A stretch of DNA of 64,000 bases from Alphaproteobacteria bacterium (GTDB lineage: Bacteria; Pseudomonadota; Alphaproteobacteria; UBA8366; GCA-2717185), in NCBI GenBank assembly GCA_012103325.1, contig WLWY01000006.1, forward strand, positions 248,001 to 312,000, written 5' to 3'. The position numbers and the translations under genes were made by a program. Positions within the stretch are counted from its first letter, which is position 1, and every line of letters starts with the position of its first letter. Below the pieces are notes generated by a model, which made no database searches, had not been told where the DNA came from, and worked only from the letters and a program-made list of their open reading frames with translations. Positions 27,782 to 37,600 of this stretch are shown in pieces.

Positions 27782-27920
27782 ACGTGTCGCTCTTTCCGAA
27801 AATCAATCGCCGGCCCGTGACAGGGCATCAAGTTGCCTGATCCCTGCTTTGTTGATAGCGTGAGGCGTTGCTTAATGGGCTTGAATTTATTTCATAAATC
27901 GGACCGGCGACCAAGCTGAA

Positions 27921-29096
27921 TTGATCCAGGGATCGTTCGGGTCCGAAACCGTTACCCTTCATGGACCAGAATACCCGGTTCGCAAGACAGAGAACGCCGC
28001 CTTGGACCTCAAAGGAAAAGTAAAGATCGCCCTCGGCATCTGTTTCATCGGCGCGATGGGCGTGCTCGCCTATGAGGTCTTCTACTGGTTCACCCATGTC
28101 TATGAGAGCAACGCGCGCGTTCAAACCGACTTCACCAACATTTCCGCGCAAATCGATGGCAAGATCGAACACATCCATGTTGAGGAAGGCGGCAAAGTAA
28201 AAGCGGGCCAATTGCTCATCACGCTCGTGCATGAAGACATCAAGCTGAACATCGATTCACTGCGAACCGATTTAGCCCTTGAGAAGGCACAGCGGGCCAG
28301 CCTTGAGTCCGAGAAGATTGCTTTCGAAGCCGAACTGCGGTCGAAGCTCGAAACCCAGCGCGAAAAAATCCATTCGCTCAGTATAGAAAACAAATCGCTT
28401 CAAAGCCGGTTGACGCTGGCGGAAAAGAACCTCTCCCGGACGCGAATTCTATTCAACAAAAAGCTCACGCCGGAAACCAAGCTGACCGTAGAGCAGGACA
28501 AGGTTTTCGTACTGCAAGGTCAGGCGTCACTGCTTCGCGGTAAGATCGCAGTTGCGAAGAAGGAATTCCAACAGCTCGTTGCAGAGCAAAAACAAATCGA
28601 CGTTCTGACAAACAAAATCGCAATTTCCGATATCAAGCAAAACAGGATCCAGGATTCGATCCGCAAGCAGAAGCTGGTCCTCGGCTACCGCCTTATCACG
28701 AGCCCGATCGACGGCGTTGTCGGCCGTATCCACAAATTCAAGGGCGAGTATGTCGAGGACGGTATCGATATCCTGATGCTGCACGATCCCAACCGCTATT
28801 GGATAGAAGCCTATGTCGACGAGAGCCAGATTCGTCACGTGCGCATCGATCAGGACGTCTTGATCAACTTCGACGCTTATCCGTTCGAGGATTATTTCGG
28901 CAAGGTCCAACAGATCGGTAACATCACGACGGCGAAGATGGAAGGCGGCGGCAATCTCGTCGAGAGCAAACGGCTTGGGGGATCTGTCGAGCGCGTCCCG
29001 GTACGCGTCATGCTGGACACGCCACCACCCTATCTAACCCCCGGCATGGGCGCCGATATAAACGTCCGGATCTACGAACACATCAAGCTTTGGTGA
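27921..29096 (+). CDS. HlyD/EmrA-type membrane fusion protein
   Basis: 391 aa. One N-terminal membrane segment (VKIALGICFIGAMGVLAYEVFYW, about residues 34-56), a split biotinyl-lipoyl domain (IDGKIEHIHVEEGGKVKAGQLL and SPIDGVVGRIHKFKGEYVEDG) flanking a long charged coiled coil (about 105-245), then a beta-barrel domain. It is an adaptor bridging an inner-membrane exporter to an outer-membrane channel. The start is TTG at 27921; another TTG at 28002 is possible. No exporter partner is adjacent on the plus strand; the EmrB-like gene at 22349 is a candidate. Confidence 0.88.
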   Translation: MIQGSFGSETVTLHGPEYPVRKTENAALDLKGKVKIALGICFIGAMGVLAYEVFYWFTHVYESNARVQTDFTNISAQIDGKIEHIHVEEGGKVKAGQLLITLVHEDIKLNIDSLRTDLALEKAQRASLESEKIAFEAELRSKLETQREKIHSLSIENKSLQSRLTLAEKNLSRTRILFNKKLTPETKLTVEQDKVFVLQGQASLLRGKIAVAKKEFQQLVAEQKQIDVLTNKIAISDIKQNRIQDSIRKQKLVLGYRLITSPIDGVVGRIHKFKGEYVEDGIDILMLHDPNRYWIEAYVDESQIRHVRIDQDVLINFDAYPFEDYFGKVQQIGNITTAKMEGGGNLVESKRLGGSVERVPVRVMLDTPPPYLTPGMGADINVRIYEHIKLW

Positions 29097-29110
29097 CGAG
29101 CGAACGGCGC

Positions 29111-30730
29111 TCACATAGCCTTCGCCGCGGCGAGGATCAAATCCGATCCCTTCTCGCCGATCATGATCGAGGGTGCGTTCGTATTCGAAGTCGGCATGTT
29201 GGGCATAATCGACGAGTCGACGACACGCAAGTTCTCCATGCCATGGACGCGCAGTTCAAAATCGACGACGTCGTTTTCGCCTTTGCCCATCCGGCATGTG
29301 CTAATCGGATGCCATGAGGTCTGCCCTGTGGACCGCACATAATCGAGAATCTCGTCGTCGCTTTGCGCTTCTGGCCCGGGACGTACTTCGCGGACGACAT
29401 AGGGCTGTATCGCGGGCTGCGCCATGACATGGCGGATCTCCCGCATACCGCGCAGGACGATTTCCTTGTCCTTTGGGTGGGTCATATAGTTCGCTTTGAT
29501 CGCCGGATCGTCTTCCGGATTGGTCGATTGGATATGCACCGACCCGCGCGATTCCGGATAAAGCTGGAAGACCCCGACGCTGAACCCCGAAAACTGGTCG
29601 ACACCGATCTTCTTGTCCCGGGAGTAGCGGTCCTTGCCGGAAAACAGACTGAGCATCAGCTTGAGGTCCGGATGAGCCACATCATCCCCGCTGCGCATGA
29701 TTGCGTGCGTCGCTGCCGATGAAATCGACAGGATACCGTCGCGGAACAGCAGGTAGCGCAAACCCGCCATCGCACCGCGTGCGGGATTGTTAAGAATGTC
29801 GTTGATCGTCACCTTCTGGTTGGTCTCATAGGTGATCCGGTTCTGCAAATGGTCCTGCAAGTTCTCACCAACACCCGGCAGATGGTGCACCGCATCGATC
29901 CCAAAGCCGCCCAGAATTGCGCTATTCCCGATACCGGACAACTCCAAAATCTTCGGTGAAATGATTGGTCCCGTCGCGAGGATCACCTCCCTCGTCGCAT
30001 GCACTGTATGCTCGGCCCCGTCCTTCCGGTAAACGACGCCGATGGCCTTCCTGCCTTCCAGCAGGATCCGGCTCGCCGCCGCCCTGATCCGCACCTCCAA
30101 GTTCGAGCGCGACTTCGCAGGATCCAGATAGGCGCGCGCGGTTGACCAGCGTCGCCCCTTTCGAACAGAGTATTGCAGCCAACTGACTCCTTCGAAATTG
30201 GCACCGTTATAATCATTGTTTTCATAGGTACCGGCTTGAACCGCGGCGTCGATAAAAGCCTTGGAGAGGGGATCGCGGTATCCAGGATCGCTAACCGTGA
30301 GCGGGCCGCCTTCGCCGCGCCACTCCGGATCGCCACCGGGACGGTCCTCGATCTTTTTGAAGTAGGGCAACAGATCGGCGTAGCCCCAGCCGGGATTATT
30401 GCCATCCCGCCACTCGTCATAGCGATGTGCCGCACCCCGCACATAGAGCATGCCATTAACCGAACTCGATCCCCCGACCATCCGGCCCCGCGGCCAGTAA
30501 ACATTCTGATCGTTGAGTTCCGGCTCCGCCTCCGTTCGGAACGGCCAAACAAACCGCGAGTCGGTCAGCATCTTGCCGATGCCCGTCGGCACACCGACCC
30601 AGGGGTGATTGTCGTTACGGCCCGCCTCGAGAAGCAAGACGCGATGCCGGCCATCGGCACTCAAACGGTTGGCAAGAACACACCCCGCCGACCCCGCGCC
30701 GACGATGATGAAATCAAACTGTTCTGCCAT
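29111..30730 (-). CDS. GMC-family FAD oxidoreductase (choline dehydrogenase-like)
   Basis: 539 aa. FAD-binding IIVGAGSAGCVLANRLS near residue 8, GMC signature 1 around GGSSSVNGMLYVRG, and the C-terminal active-site segments TSWHPISTCRMG and SNTNAPSIMIGEKG. Members oxidise alcohols such as choline, PEG-aldehydes or terpenoid alcohols. It is the first of two GMC enzymes here; the second (31860) is divergent from it with an aldo/keto reductase between. The substrate is unknown. Confidence 0.93.
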   Translation of the reverse strand: MAEQFDFIIVGAGSAGCVLANRLSADGRHRVLLLEAGRNDNHPWVGVPTGIGKMLTDSRFVWPFRTEAEPELNDQNVYWPRGRMVGGSSSVNGMLYVRGAAHRYDEWRDGNNPGWGYADLLPYFKKIEDRPGGDPEWRGEGGPLTVSDPGYRDPLSKAFIDAAVQAGTYENNDYNGANFEGVSWLQYSVRKGRRWSTARAYLDPAKSRSNLEVRIRAAASRILLEGRKAIGVVYRKDGAEHTVHATREVILATGPIISPKILELSGIGNSAILGGFGIDAVHHLPGVGENLQDHLQNRITYETNQKVTINDILNNPARGAMAGLRYLLFRDGILSISSAATHAIMRSGDDVAHPDLKLMLSLFSGKDRYSRDKKIGVDQFSGFSVGVFQLYPESRGSVHIQSTNPEDDPAIKANYMTHPKDKEIVLRGMREIRHVMAQPAIQPYVVREVRPGPEAQSDDEILDYVRSTGQTSWHPISTCRMGKGENDVVDFELRVHGMENLRVVDSSIMPNMPTSNTNAPSIMIGEKGSDLILAAAKAM

Positions 30731-30872
30731 TATTCATGTGTCCTTCAACATCAAGCCGCTATCGCCGCATCGCGCGCGGAACATGAGGTTATAACGTCCC
30801 GGCTCTTTCGCGGAAACGCCTGCGGCCATATAACCGGTGCGGCAGGAAATAGAACTTGGAATGGGGTAGGCC

Positions 30873-31835
30873 ATGCAAACACGACAACTCGGCGGCCTTT
30901 GGCCGGTCAGCGCCCTGACTCTCGGCGGTGGCGGCATCGGACAATTGTGGGGGGAAACCACCCGGGAGGAATGCGTCGCCACGACTCGGGCAGCCGTGGA
31001 TGGCGGCATCACCTTGCTCGACATGGCACCGTCCTACGGACAAGGGGAAGCGGAAAGCGTCATCGGTGCGGCCTTCGAGGGGAAACTGCCGGATGGCGTG
31101 CGCATTACGACCAAATGCCGCCTTGGCACACCGGAACCGAATGAAGTCGAAGCCATCCTGGCCACGAGCCTGGGTGAAAGCCTGAAGCGGATGCGGCTGG
31201 ACCGCGTCGATGTCTTCCTGCTGCATTCCAACATCATCCCGGACGACTACGACGCCAGCGCCTACGACGACCGGCCGGCAACCCGCTGGACGACCTATAT
31301 GGACCGGTTCCGCCCGACCTGCGAAAGCCTCATGGCACTCGGCCGGATCGGCGCGTGGGGCATCACCGGTATCGGTATCCCACCGCAGGTCATCGACGCC
31401 CTATCGGCCGACCCGAAGCCGGCTGTCGTTCAGTGCATCGCTAATCCCGTGGATTCCGTTGGTGAGTTGCAATATTACGCCGGTTCGACCCGCGCCCGGG
31501 ACATCATCGCGCAAGCCAATGCGCAAGGTGTCGGCGTGATGGGCATTCGCGCCGTGCAAGGGGGCGCCTTCACCGATACCGTAGACCGCGACCTGCCGGA
31601 CGATCACGGCGTCGTTGTCGACTTCAAATGCTCCGGGAAATTCCGAGAGCTTGCAAAAGAACTCGGCCAATCCGCCGCTGCGCTGGCGCATCGCTATGCC
31701 CTCAGTATGGACGGTATCGACACGGTGGTGCTCGGCGTGAAGAACCGCACCGAACTGGCCGATTGTCTGAAGGCCGAAGCCGCCGGTCCGTTGGATGCCG
31801 AAGCGATGGCGCGTGTCGAAGCGTCGTTCGCTTAA
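30873..31835 (+). CDS. Aldo/keto reductase
   Basis: 320 aa TIM barrel. The tetrad is visible: Asp/Tyr in LLDMAPSYGQGE, Lys in TTKCRLG and His in DVFLLHSN. The NADPH-binding C-terminal part is MDGIDTVVLGVKNRTELADCL. This pattern is close to the D-threo-aldose 1-dehydrogenase/L-fucose-type subgroup. It lies 24 nt before a GMC oxidoreductase on the same strand; together they would interconvert an alcohol and a carbonyl. Confidence 0.92.
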   Translation: MQTRQLGGLWPVSALTLGGGGIGQLWGETTREECVATTRAAVDGGITLLDMAPSYGQGEAESVIGAAFEGKLPDGVRITTKCRLGTPEPNEVEAILATSLGESLKRMRLDRVDVFLLHSNIIPDDYDASAYDDRPATRWTTYMDRFRPTCESLMALGRIGAWGITGIGIPPQVIDALSADPKPAVVQCIANPVDSVGELQYYAGSTRARDIIAQANAQGVGVMGIRAVQGGAFTDTVDRDLPDDHGVVVDFKCSGKFRELAKELGQSAAALAHRYALSMDGIDTVVLGVKNRTELADCLKAEAAGPLDAEAMARVEASFA

Positions 31836-31859
31836 TCAGGACAGGGGGAGATAATAGAC

Positions 31860-33461
31860 ATGGATATTTTCGATTATGTCATTGTCGGCGCGGGTTCGGC
31901 CGGATGCGTGCTGGCTAGCCGGCTCAGCGAAGATCCGGCGGTCACGGTATTGCTGCTCGAAGCGGGTCCGCGCGACACCAACCCCTTCATTCATATTCCG
32001 GCGGGTTTCTTCAAGACCCTGCACAATGAGAGTGTGAATTGGTGCTTCAGCACGGAAAAGGAGGAATCCTCCGGCAACCGCGCGATCCACTGGCCGCGCG
32101 GCAAGGTGCTCGGCGGCTCGTCATCGATCAACGGCCATTTGATCGTCCGTGGTCAGCGCGAGGACTACGATGGCTGGGCACAGCTCGGCAACCGCGGCTG
32201 GGACTACGATAGCGTCCTGTCCTACTTCAAGAAGTTCGAGAATGCGGAGGTCGGCGACCCAGAGATCCGAGGCCGGGGCGGTCCGATCAATGTGCGCGAA
32301 CCCATCGAGCAGCACCCGCTGACTGAGCGTTTCATGGAAGCCTGCGTCGAAGCGGGCATCCCCCGCAACAATGATTACAATGGCGCCGCACAGGAAGGCG
32401 TCGGGTATTTCCAACATGCGATCAAGGGCGGGCGGCGCGAAAGCACCGCGCGCACCTATTTGCGGATAGCGAAATCGCGCCCCAATCTGCGCATTGAAAC
32501 CGAAGCGATGACCCAGAAAATTCTCGTCGAGGACGGGCGCGCCGTTGGTGTCGCGTTTGTGCAGAACGGCCAGGACAAAGAAGCCCGTGCGGGACGCGAG
32601 GTCATCCTCTCGGCAGGTTCCATCGGTTCGCCGCAAATTCTCGAGCTTTCTGGGATCGGCGATGGCGAGCGGCTCAAACCGCTTGGTATCGATGTGGTCC
32701 ATCACTTGCCCGGCGTCGGCGAAAACCTCCAGGATCACTACGTCGCCCGGCTGTGCTTCAAGGTAAAAGGGGGCGGCACCTTCAACGAGCGATCGCGCGG
32801 TTGGCGGTTGGGCGTGGAAGTACTCCGCTACGCGACAACACGCACCGGGCTGCTGACCGCAGCGCCCGGCAACGTCAGCGCATCGATAAAGGTGATGCCC
32901 GGCGCCGGGACACCGGATGCACAGCTGTCTTTTGCGCCGGCCAGCTATGTCGACGGATTACTTGGCGTCCTGGAACCTTTTCCCGGCATGACCAGCGGAT
33001 TCTGGCAGCATCGCCCGCAAAGCCGGGGGTCGTTGCATTGTGTTTCAAAAGATCCTGAGGTTCAACCCAGCATCCGGCCGAACTATTTGGGGGACGCGAT
33101 CGACCGGGACACGATGATCGCGACGGCGCGTGCGGCGCGGCGCATCTTCGAGCAACCGGCGATATCGAAGTTCGCCGAGGTCGAGACGATCCCCGGCCCG
33201 GACACGCAAACCGACGACGAGTTGCTCGCCTACTTCCGCGAGAAAGGGGCGACCGTCTACCATCCGATCGGGACGTGCAAGATGGGTACGGACCCGATGG
33301 CCGTTGTCGATCCGCAACTGCGCATGCATGGCCTTGCGGGGCTGCGGGTCGTTGATGCGTCCATCATGCCGCGCATGGTCTCCGCCAATACCAACGCTGC
33401 CACACTGATGATCGCGGAGAAGGCCGCCGACCTGATCAAGTCGGCGACAGCAAAGAGATAA
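31860..33461 (+). CDS. GMC-family FAD oxidoreductase
   Basis: 533 aa. FAD motif VIVGAGSAGCVLASRLS, GMC signature around RGKVLGGSSSINGHLIVRG, and C-terminal ATVYHPIGTCKMG and SANTNAATLMIAEKAADLI. Strong ribosome site GGGGGAG at 8-10 nt. Probably a membrane-linked or soluble alcohol dehydrogenase related to choline or PEG dehydrogenases. It is co-transcribed with the aldo/keto reductase. Its 3' end overlaps the convergent nsrR gene by 26 nt. Confidence 0.93.
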   Translation: MDIFDYVIVGAGSAGCVLASRLSEDPAVTVLLLEAGPRDTNPFIHIPAGFFKTLHNESVNWCFSTEKEESSGNRAIHWPRGKVLGGSSSINGHLIVRGQREDYDGWAQLGNRGWDYDSVLSYFKKFENAEVGDPEIRGRGGPINVREPIEQHPLTERFMEACVEAGIPRNNDYNGAAQEGVGYFQHAIKGGRRESTARTYLRIAKSRPNLRIETEAMTQKILVEDGRAVGVAFVQNGQDKEARAGREVILSAGSIGSPQILELSGIGDGERLKPLGIDVVHHLPGVGENLQDHYVARLCFKVKGGGTFNERSRGWRLGVEVLRYATTRTGLLTAAPGNVSASIKVMPGAGTPDAQLSFAPASYVDGLLGVLEPFPGMTSGFWQHRPQSRGSLHCVSKDPEVQPSIRPNYLGDAIDRDTMIATARAARRIFEQPAISKFAEVETIPGPDTQTDDELLAYFREKGATVYHPIGTCKMGTDPMAVVDPQLRMHGLAGLRVVDASIMPRMVSANTNAATLMIAEKAADLIKSATAKR

Positions 33462-33873
33462 GTCCGTCACGCGGCGCGAGAATGTCGGCCAGTGTATAGC
33501 CGTCGAAGACGGCCAGGAATGCCTCCAACGCTTCGCCGACTACGCCAGCGAAGGCACAGACAGGGGAAATCGCGCAACGATTGGTCTCCTCGTTGAAACA
33601 TTCGACGAGATCCAAATCTTCTTCGCATCGCCGTACGACATCGCCGAGGTTGATTTCCACCGGCGCGCGCGCCAGCGCCAATCCGCCCTGACGCCCGCGC
33701 ACAGTCGTAACGAATCCATGCCGGCCAAGCTGGTGGACCACCTTCATGAGATGGTTTTCCGAAATCCCATATCGGTCAGCGATCTCCTTGATCGTCGAAA
33801 GCTCATCGGCGGGCTTGACCCCCAGATACATGAGAACCCGGAACGAATAATCCGTGTAGCGGGTGAAACGCAT
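33436..33873 (-). CDS. nsrR: Rrf2-family NO-sensing repressor NsrR
   Basis: 145 aa. Begins MRFTRYTDYSFRVLMYLG like NsrR; the HTH runs through IKEIADRYGISENHLMKVVHQLGRHG. Three cysteines at 92, 100 and 106 (ECFNEETNRC and CAISPVC) match the Fe-S-binding cluster of NsrR, which loses DNA binding on reaction with nitric oxide. It is divergent from a truncated haemoglobin and a YeaR-like gene, both typical NsrR targets, with a good NsrR box in the intergenic region. Confidence 0.92.
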   Translation of the reverse strand: MRFTRYTDYSFRVLMYLGVKPADELSTIKEIADRYGISENHLMKVVHQLGRHGFVTTVRGRQGGLALARAPVEINLGDVVRRCEEDLDLVECFNEETNRCAISPVCAFAGVVGEALEAFLAVFDGYTLADILAPRDGLISLLSPT

Positions 33874-33896
33874 GGCTATCCCTTCGGGCTATCTTA

Positions 33897-33907
33897 AAGA
33901 TGTATTT
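33897..33907. promoter_or_regulatory. NsrR half-site upstream of nsrR
   Basis: AAGATGTATTT, matching one arm of the NsrR consensus. The partner arm is poor. It lies 24 nt upstream of nsrR, consistent with autoregulation. Confidence 0.5.
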
Positions 33908-33939
33908 TTCGTATTGCTTTATATCATGTTTGTCCATAT

Positions 33940-33962
33940 AAGATATATTTAAAATAGATCTT
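33940..33962. promoter_or_regulatory. NsrR box for the truncated haemoglobin operon
   Basis: Arms AAGATATATTT (33940-33950) and AAATAGATCTT (33952-33962) around a single central base pair at 10 of 11 positions and fit the known NsrR consensus of two AAGATGYATTT-type half-sites. The site ends 14 nt before the haemoglobin start, where it would block transcription. Confidence 0.82.
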
Positions 33963-33976
33963 TAAGAGCAAGGAAA

Positions 33977-34411
33977 ATGACCGAAACCACATCAATTCGT
34001 ATCCTGCCAAACCCCCGCCGGCGTCCGCTGCACCCCGCAATCGATGAAGCCATGATCGAACAGTTGGTGCGCGCGTTCTACGCCCAGATACGAAAAGACC
34101 CGATGCTGGCACCTATCTTCGCAAAAGCGATTCCCGGCGATTGGGAACCACATCTCCAGACGATGATGGCGTTCTGGTCTTCCGTGATGCTGATGAGCGG
34201 CCGCTACAAGGGACAACCGGTCCCGAAGCATCAGGCCCTCACGACCGTACAACACGAGCATTTCGATCGCTGGCTTGCCTTGTTCGATCAAACCGCGCGC
34301 GAAATTTGCCCGCCGAATATAGCTGATCTATTCCAAGACCGTGCGACACAGATTGCTGACAGCCTTAAGCGAGCGATGTTCGAAAGGCCGGCAGCGGAGA
34401 CCGTGACATGA
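33977..34411 (+). CDS. Group III truncated haemoglobin
   Basis: 144 aa. Single globin domain with the truncated-globin pattern: LVRAFYAQIRKDPMLAPIF, WEPHLQTMMAFWSSVMLMSGRY, then the likely proximal His85 (PKHQALTTVQHEHFDRWLALF). Group III trHbs such as Campylobacter Ctb take part in NO or oxygen handling. It lies directly behind an NsrR box and overlaps the next gene by 4 nt (ATGA). NO detoxification or buffering is the most likely role. Confidence 0.92.
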   Translation: MTETTSIRILPNPRRRPLHPAIDEAMIEQLVRAFYAQIRKDPMLAPIFAKAIPGDWEPHLQTMMAFWSSVMLMSGRYKGQPVPKHQALTTVQHEHFDRWLALFDQTAREICPPNIADLFQDRATQIADSLKRAMFERPAAETVT

Positions 34412-34680
34412 AAAAACTGCCCGCAACGGTGCGCGCTTACAGCCGCTCCCCGACATTCGATGAAACGAGCATTCCGGACGCGCTGCGCAAGAACCATCAG
34501 ACCAAAGCGGGCGTCTGGGGTGTCATCAACGTCCTCTCGGGGGAGCTCCGATACCGGGTCGTCGAAACCGAAACCGAGACGACATTGTCGCCGGAACTCC
34601 CGGGAATTATCGAACCGAAATCCTTGCACGCCGTAGAGCCGCTTGGCCCGGTCTCCTTCTATGTCGAGTTCTGGCGGTAA
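34408..34680 (+). CDS. DUF1971 / YeaR-like protein
   Basis: 90 aa, the expected size. A small cupin-like beta protein: GVWGVINVLSGELRYRVVE, then IIEPKSLHAVEPLGPVSFYVEFWR, the DUF1971 (PF09313) pattern also found in TehB fusions and in the NsrR-controlled E. coli yeaR. It starts inside the haemoglobin stop codon and is translationally coupled. Its biochemical role is not known; the context points to nitrosative stress. Confidence 0.88.
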   Translation: MKKLPATVRAYSRSPTFDETSIPDALRKNHQTKAGVWGVINVLSGELRYRVVETETETTLSPELPGIIEPKSLHAVEPLGPVSFYVEFWR

Positions 34681-34681
34681 G

Positions 34682-37600
34682 TCAGCTTGCGTCGGCGGTC
34701 TCTTCCGCTTTCGATCGCCGGCGCAGAGCCCTCAGCACGACATAGAACACCGGCGTCAGGAGCAGACCGAAAAGGGTAACGCCAAGCATGCCGGAAAAGA
34801 CGGCGGTGCCCAGCGCCTGACGCATCTCGGCCCCAGGGCCCGTTGCTATGACGAGCGGCAGCACGCCAAGGATAAAGGAGAACGCCGTCATCAGGATCGG
34901 CCGGAGTCGAAGCCGGCACGCATTGATCACAGCCGAAATCAGATCCTTGCCCTCATCTTCCTGCTGTTCCGCAAACTCGACGATGAGAATCGCATTCTTC
35001 GCCGCAAGCGCGACCAAAACGACCAGACCGATCTGCGTCAGAATATTGTTATCCATCCCGCGGCTCATCACGCCCAACAGCGCCGACAACAGGCTCATCG
35101 GCACGATCAGAATGATCGCCAGCGGCAGCACCCAGCTTTCGTACTGCGCCGCCAAAACCAGGAAAACGAAGACGATCGACAGAATAAAGATGAAGATCGC
35201 CGTATCGCCGGTCTGGCGTTCCTGAAGCGCGAGCTCGGTCCATTCGAAACCAACGCCTTGCGGCAGCATCTGCCTGGCCATTGCCTCCATAATATCTAGC
35301 GCTTCACCGGTCGAAACGCCTGGTGCAGCACTGCCTTGAATCGGTACCGAGGGGTACATGTTGTAACGCTGGATCAGGTCAGGACCGGCAACATCGCGAA
35401 TTTCCACCAGCGTACCGAGCGGCACCAAGGCACCGGTCGCCGACCGCACCTTCAGGCGCGAAATGTCTTCCCGTTCGAGCCGGAAGCTCTGATCGGCTTG
35501 CGCCCGAACCTGGTAGACGCGGCCGAAGGCGTTGAAGTCGTTCACATAGGCCGTGCCGAGATTGACCTGCAGCGTCTCGAATATCGCCGGTATCGGAACG
35601 TTCAGCATACGCGCCTTGGTCCGGTCGATCTCCAGATAAAGCTGCGGACTCGATCCGCTAAAGGTGGTGAACACGCCGATCACACCCGGCGTCTGACGCG
35701 CCTGCCCCATCATCTGATAGGCCGCGGCCAGTACGCGTCCGCTATCGTCGCCCGATCGTTCCTGAAGCTGCAGCTTGAATCCGCCAGCATTGCCGACGCC
35801 CCGAACCGGCGGCGGCGGAATCGCAATGATAAACGCCTCCTGGATCGCTTGCAGGCGCCCAAACAACTGCCCAATGACTTTTTCGGCGCTCAAGCCCTTC
35901 TCACGCCGCTCATCGTACGATTCAAAGGGCGTGAAAATTGCGGCAGTATTCGACGCATTCGTGAATGTCGCTCCCGAGAATCCCGCAAACGCGACCGCAT
36001 GCTTAACACCAGGCGTCTCACGGATTATCTGTGTTGCGCGCTGCACGACATCATCCGTGCGGGCCAGCGCCGCGCCATCGGGCAATTGAACGACGACAAT
36101 CGCGTACCCCTGATCCAAGGGCGGAATAAAGCCCCGCGGCACCGTGTCGAAAAGATGAACCGCGCCGCCGACGAGACCGGCATAAATAAGCAACATGACG
36201 AAGCGCCGGCGCACGACCATGCCGACAGTCAGCGCATATTTGCCGCTGATCTTGTCAAAACCGGAATTAAACCCGCGAGACAGCGCAGCTGCCCAGCGAA
36301 ACAAAAAGAACTGCGACTCCTCGGACGCGCGCGGCTTGAGCAGAAGCGCCGCCAGCGCCGGCGATAACGTCAAAGAATTGAGCGTCGAAATCAGTGTCGA
36401 TACGGCAATGGTCAACGCGAATTGCTGGTAGAACTGGCCGCTGATGCCGGGAATGAACGCCGTCGGAATGAAAACGGCGACCAAAACCAACGTAGTGGCA
36501 ACCAGCGCGCTGGCAACTTCATCGATCGTGCGATGCGTCGCCTCGCGCGGGCTTAAGCCAGCGGAGATGTTCCGTTCTACGTTCTCAACAACGACGATCG
36601 CGTCATCGACGACGATACCGATGGCGAGAATCAGACCAAACAGCGTCAGCGTATTCAGCGAAAACCCGAACACCGACATAATCGCGAAGGTACCGATCAG
36701 CGAAACCGGAATTGCGACAATCGGAATAATGGCCGCCCGCCACGACTGCAGGAAAACGACAATGACAAGCACGACCAACAACGCGGCCTCGAACAACGTT
36801 TTGTAGACCTCAAAAATGGATTGCTCGATGAATTCGGTCGGGTTGTAAATAATCTGGAAGTCCAGACCAAGCGGGAAACCGAGCTTCAACTGTTCCATCG
36901 TCGAGATGATCTGTTCCGCCGTCTCCAGCGCGTTGGTACCGGGCCGCTGGAAGATGCCAAGCGCCACCGCCGGCTTGCCGTTGAGGTAGGAGTTGGTGAT
37001 GTAGTCTTTTGCACCCAGTTCGACCCGCGCAACATCCTGCAGACGGATCAGCCGGCCGGTATCGCTGGCCTTTACGATGACCTGCTTGAACTGTTTGACG
37101 TCTTCGAAACGGCCTTGAGTCGTGACAATGAACTGAAACGCGTTATCGCCGAGATTCGGCGGCGTCCCCAACGCACCGCCCGTAACCTGAACATTCTGTT
37201 CGCGCAGCGCCTGTACGACGTCGCCCGCCGTGAGGCCCGAGTTTTGCAGCTTCTCCGGATCGAGCCAGATCCGTAGCGAATATTCCCGCTCCCCGAACAA
37301 ACGAACGCTACCGACCCCTTGCAGGCGCAGCAGGATGTCCCGTACTCGTGTCTTCGCATAGTTCGAAACATAGAGCTGATCGTAACTTTCATCGGGCGAC
37401 AACATATGCACGACCATCATCAGGTCCGGTGAGCTCTTCGTCGTTGTCACGCCGAGACGACGCACGTCTTCCGGCAGACGGGGCTCAGCGATCGCGACCC
37501 GGTTCTGGACCAACACCTGGGCCGTATCGAGGTCGGTGCCGAGCTTGAAGGTAACGGTGAGCGACATACTCCCGTCGCTCGTCGCATAGGAGGACATGTA

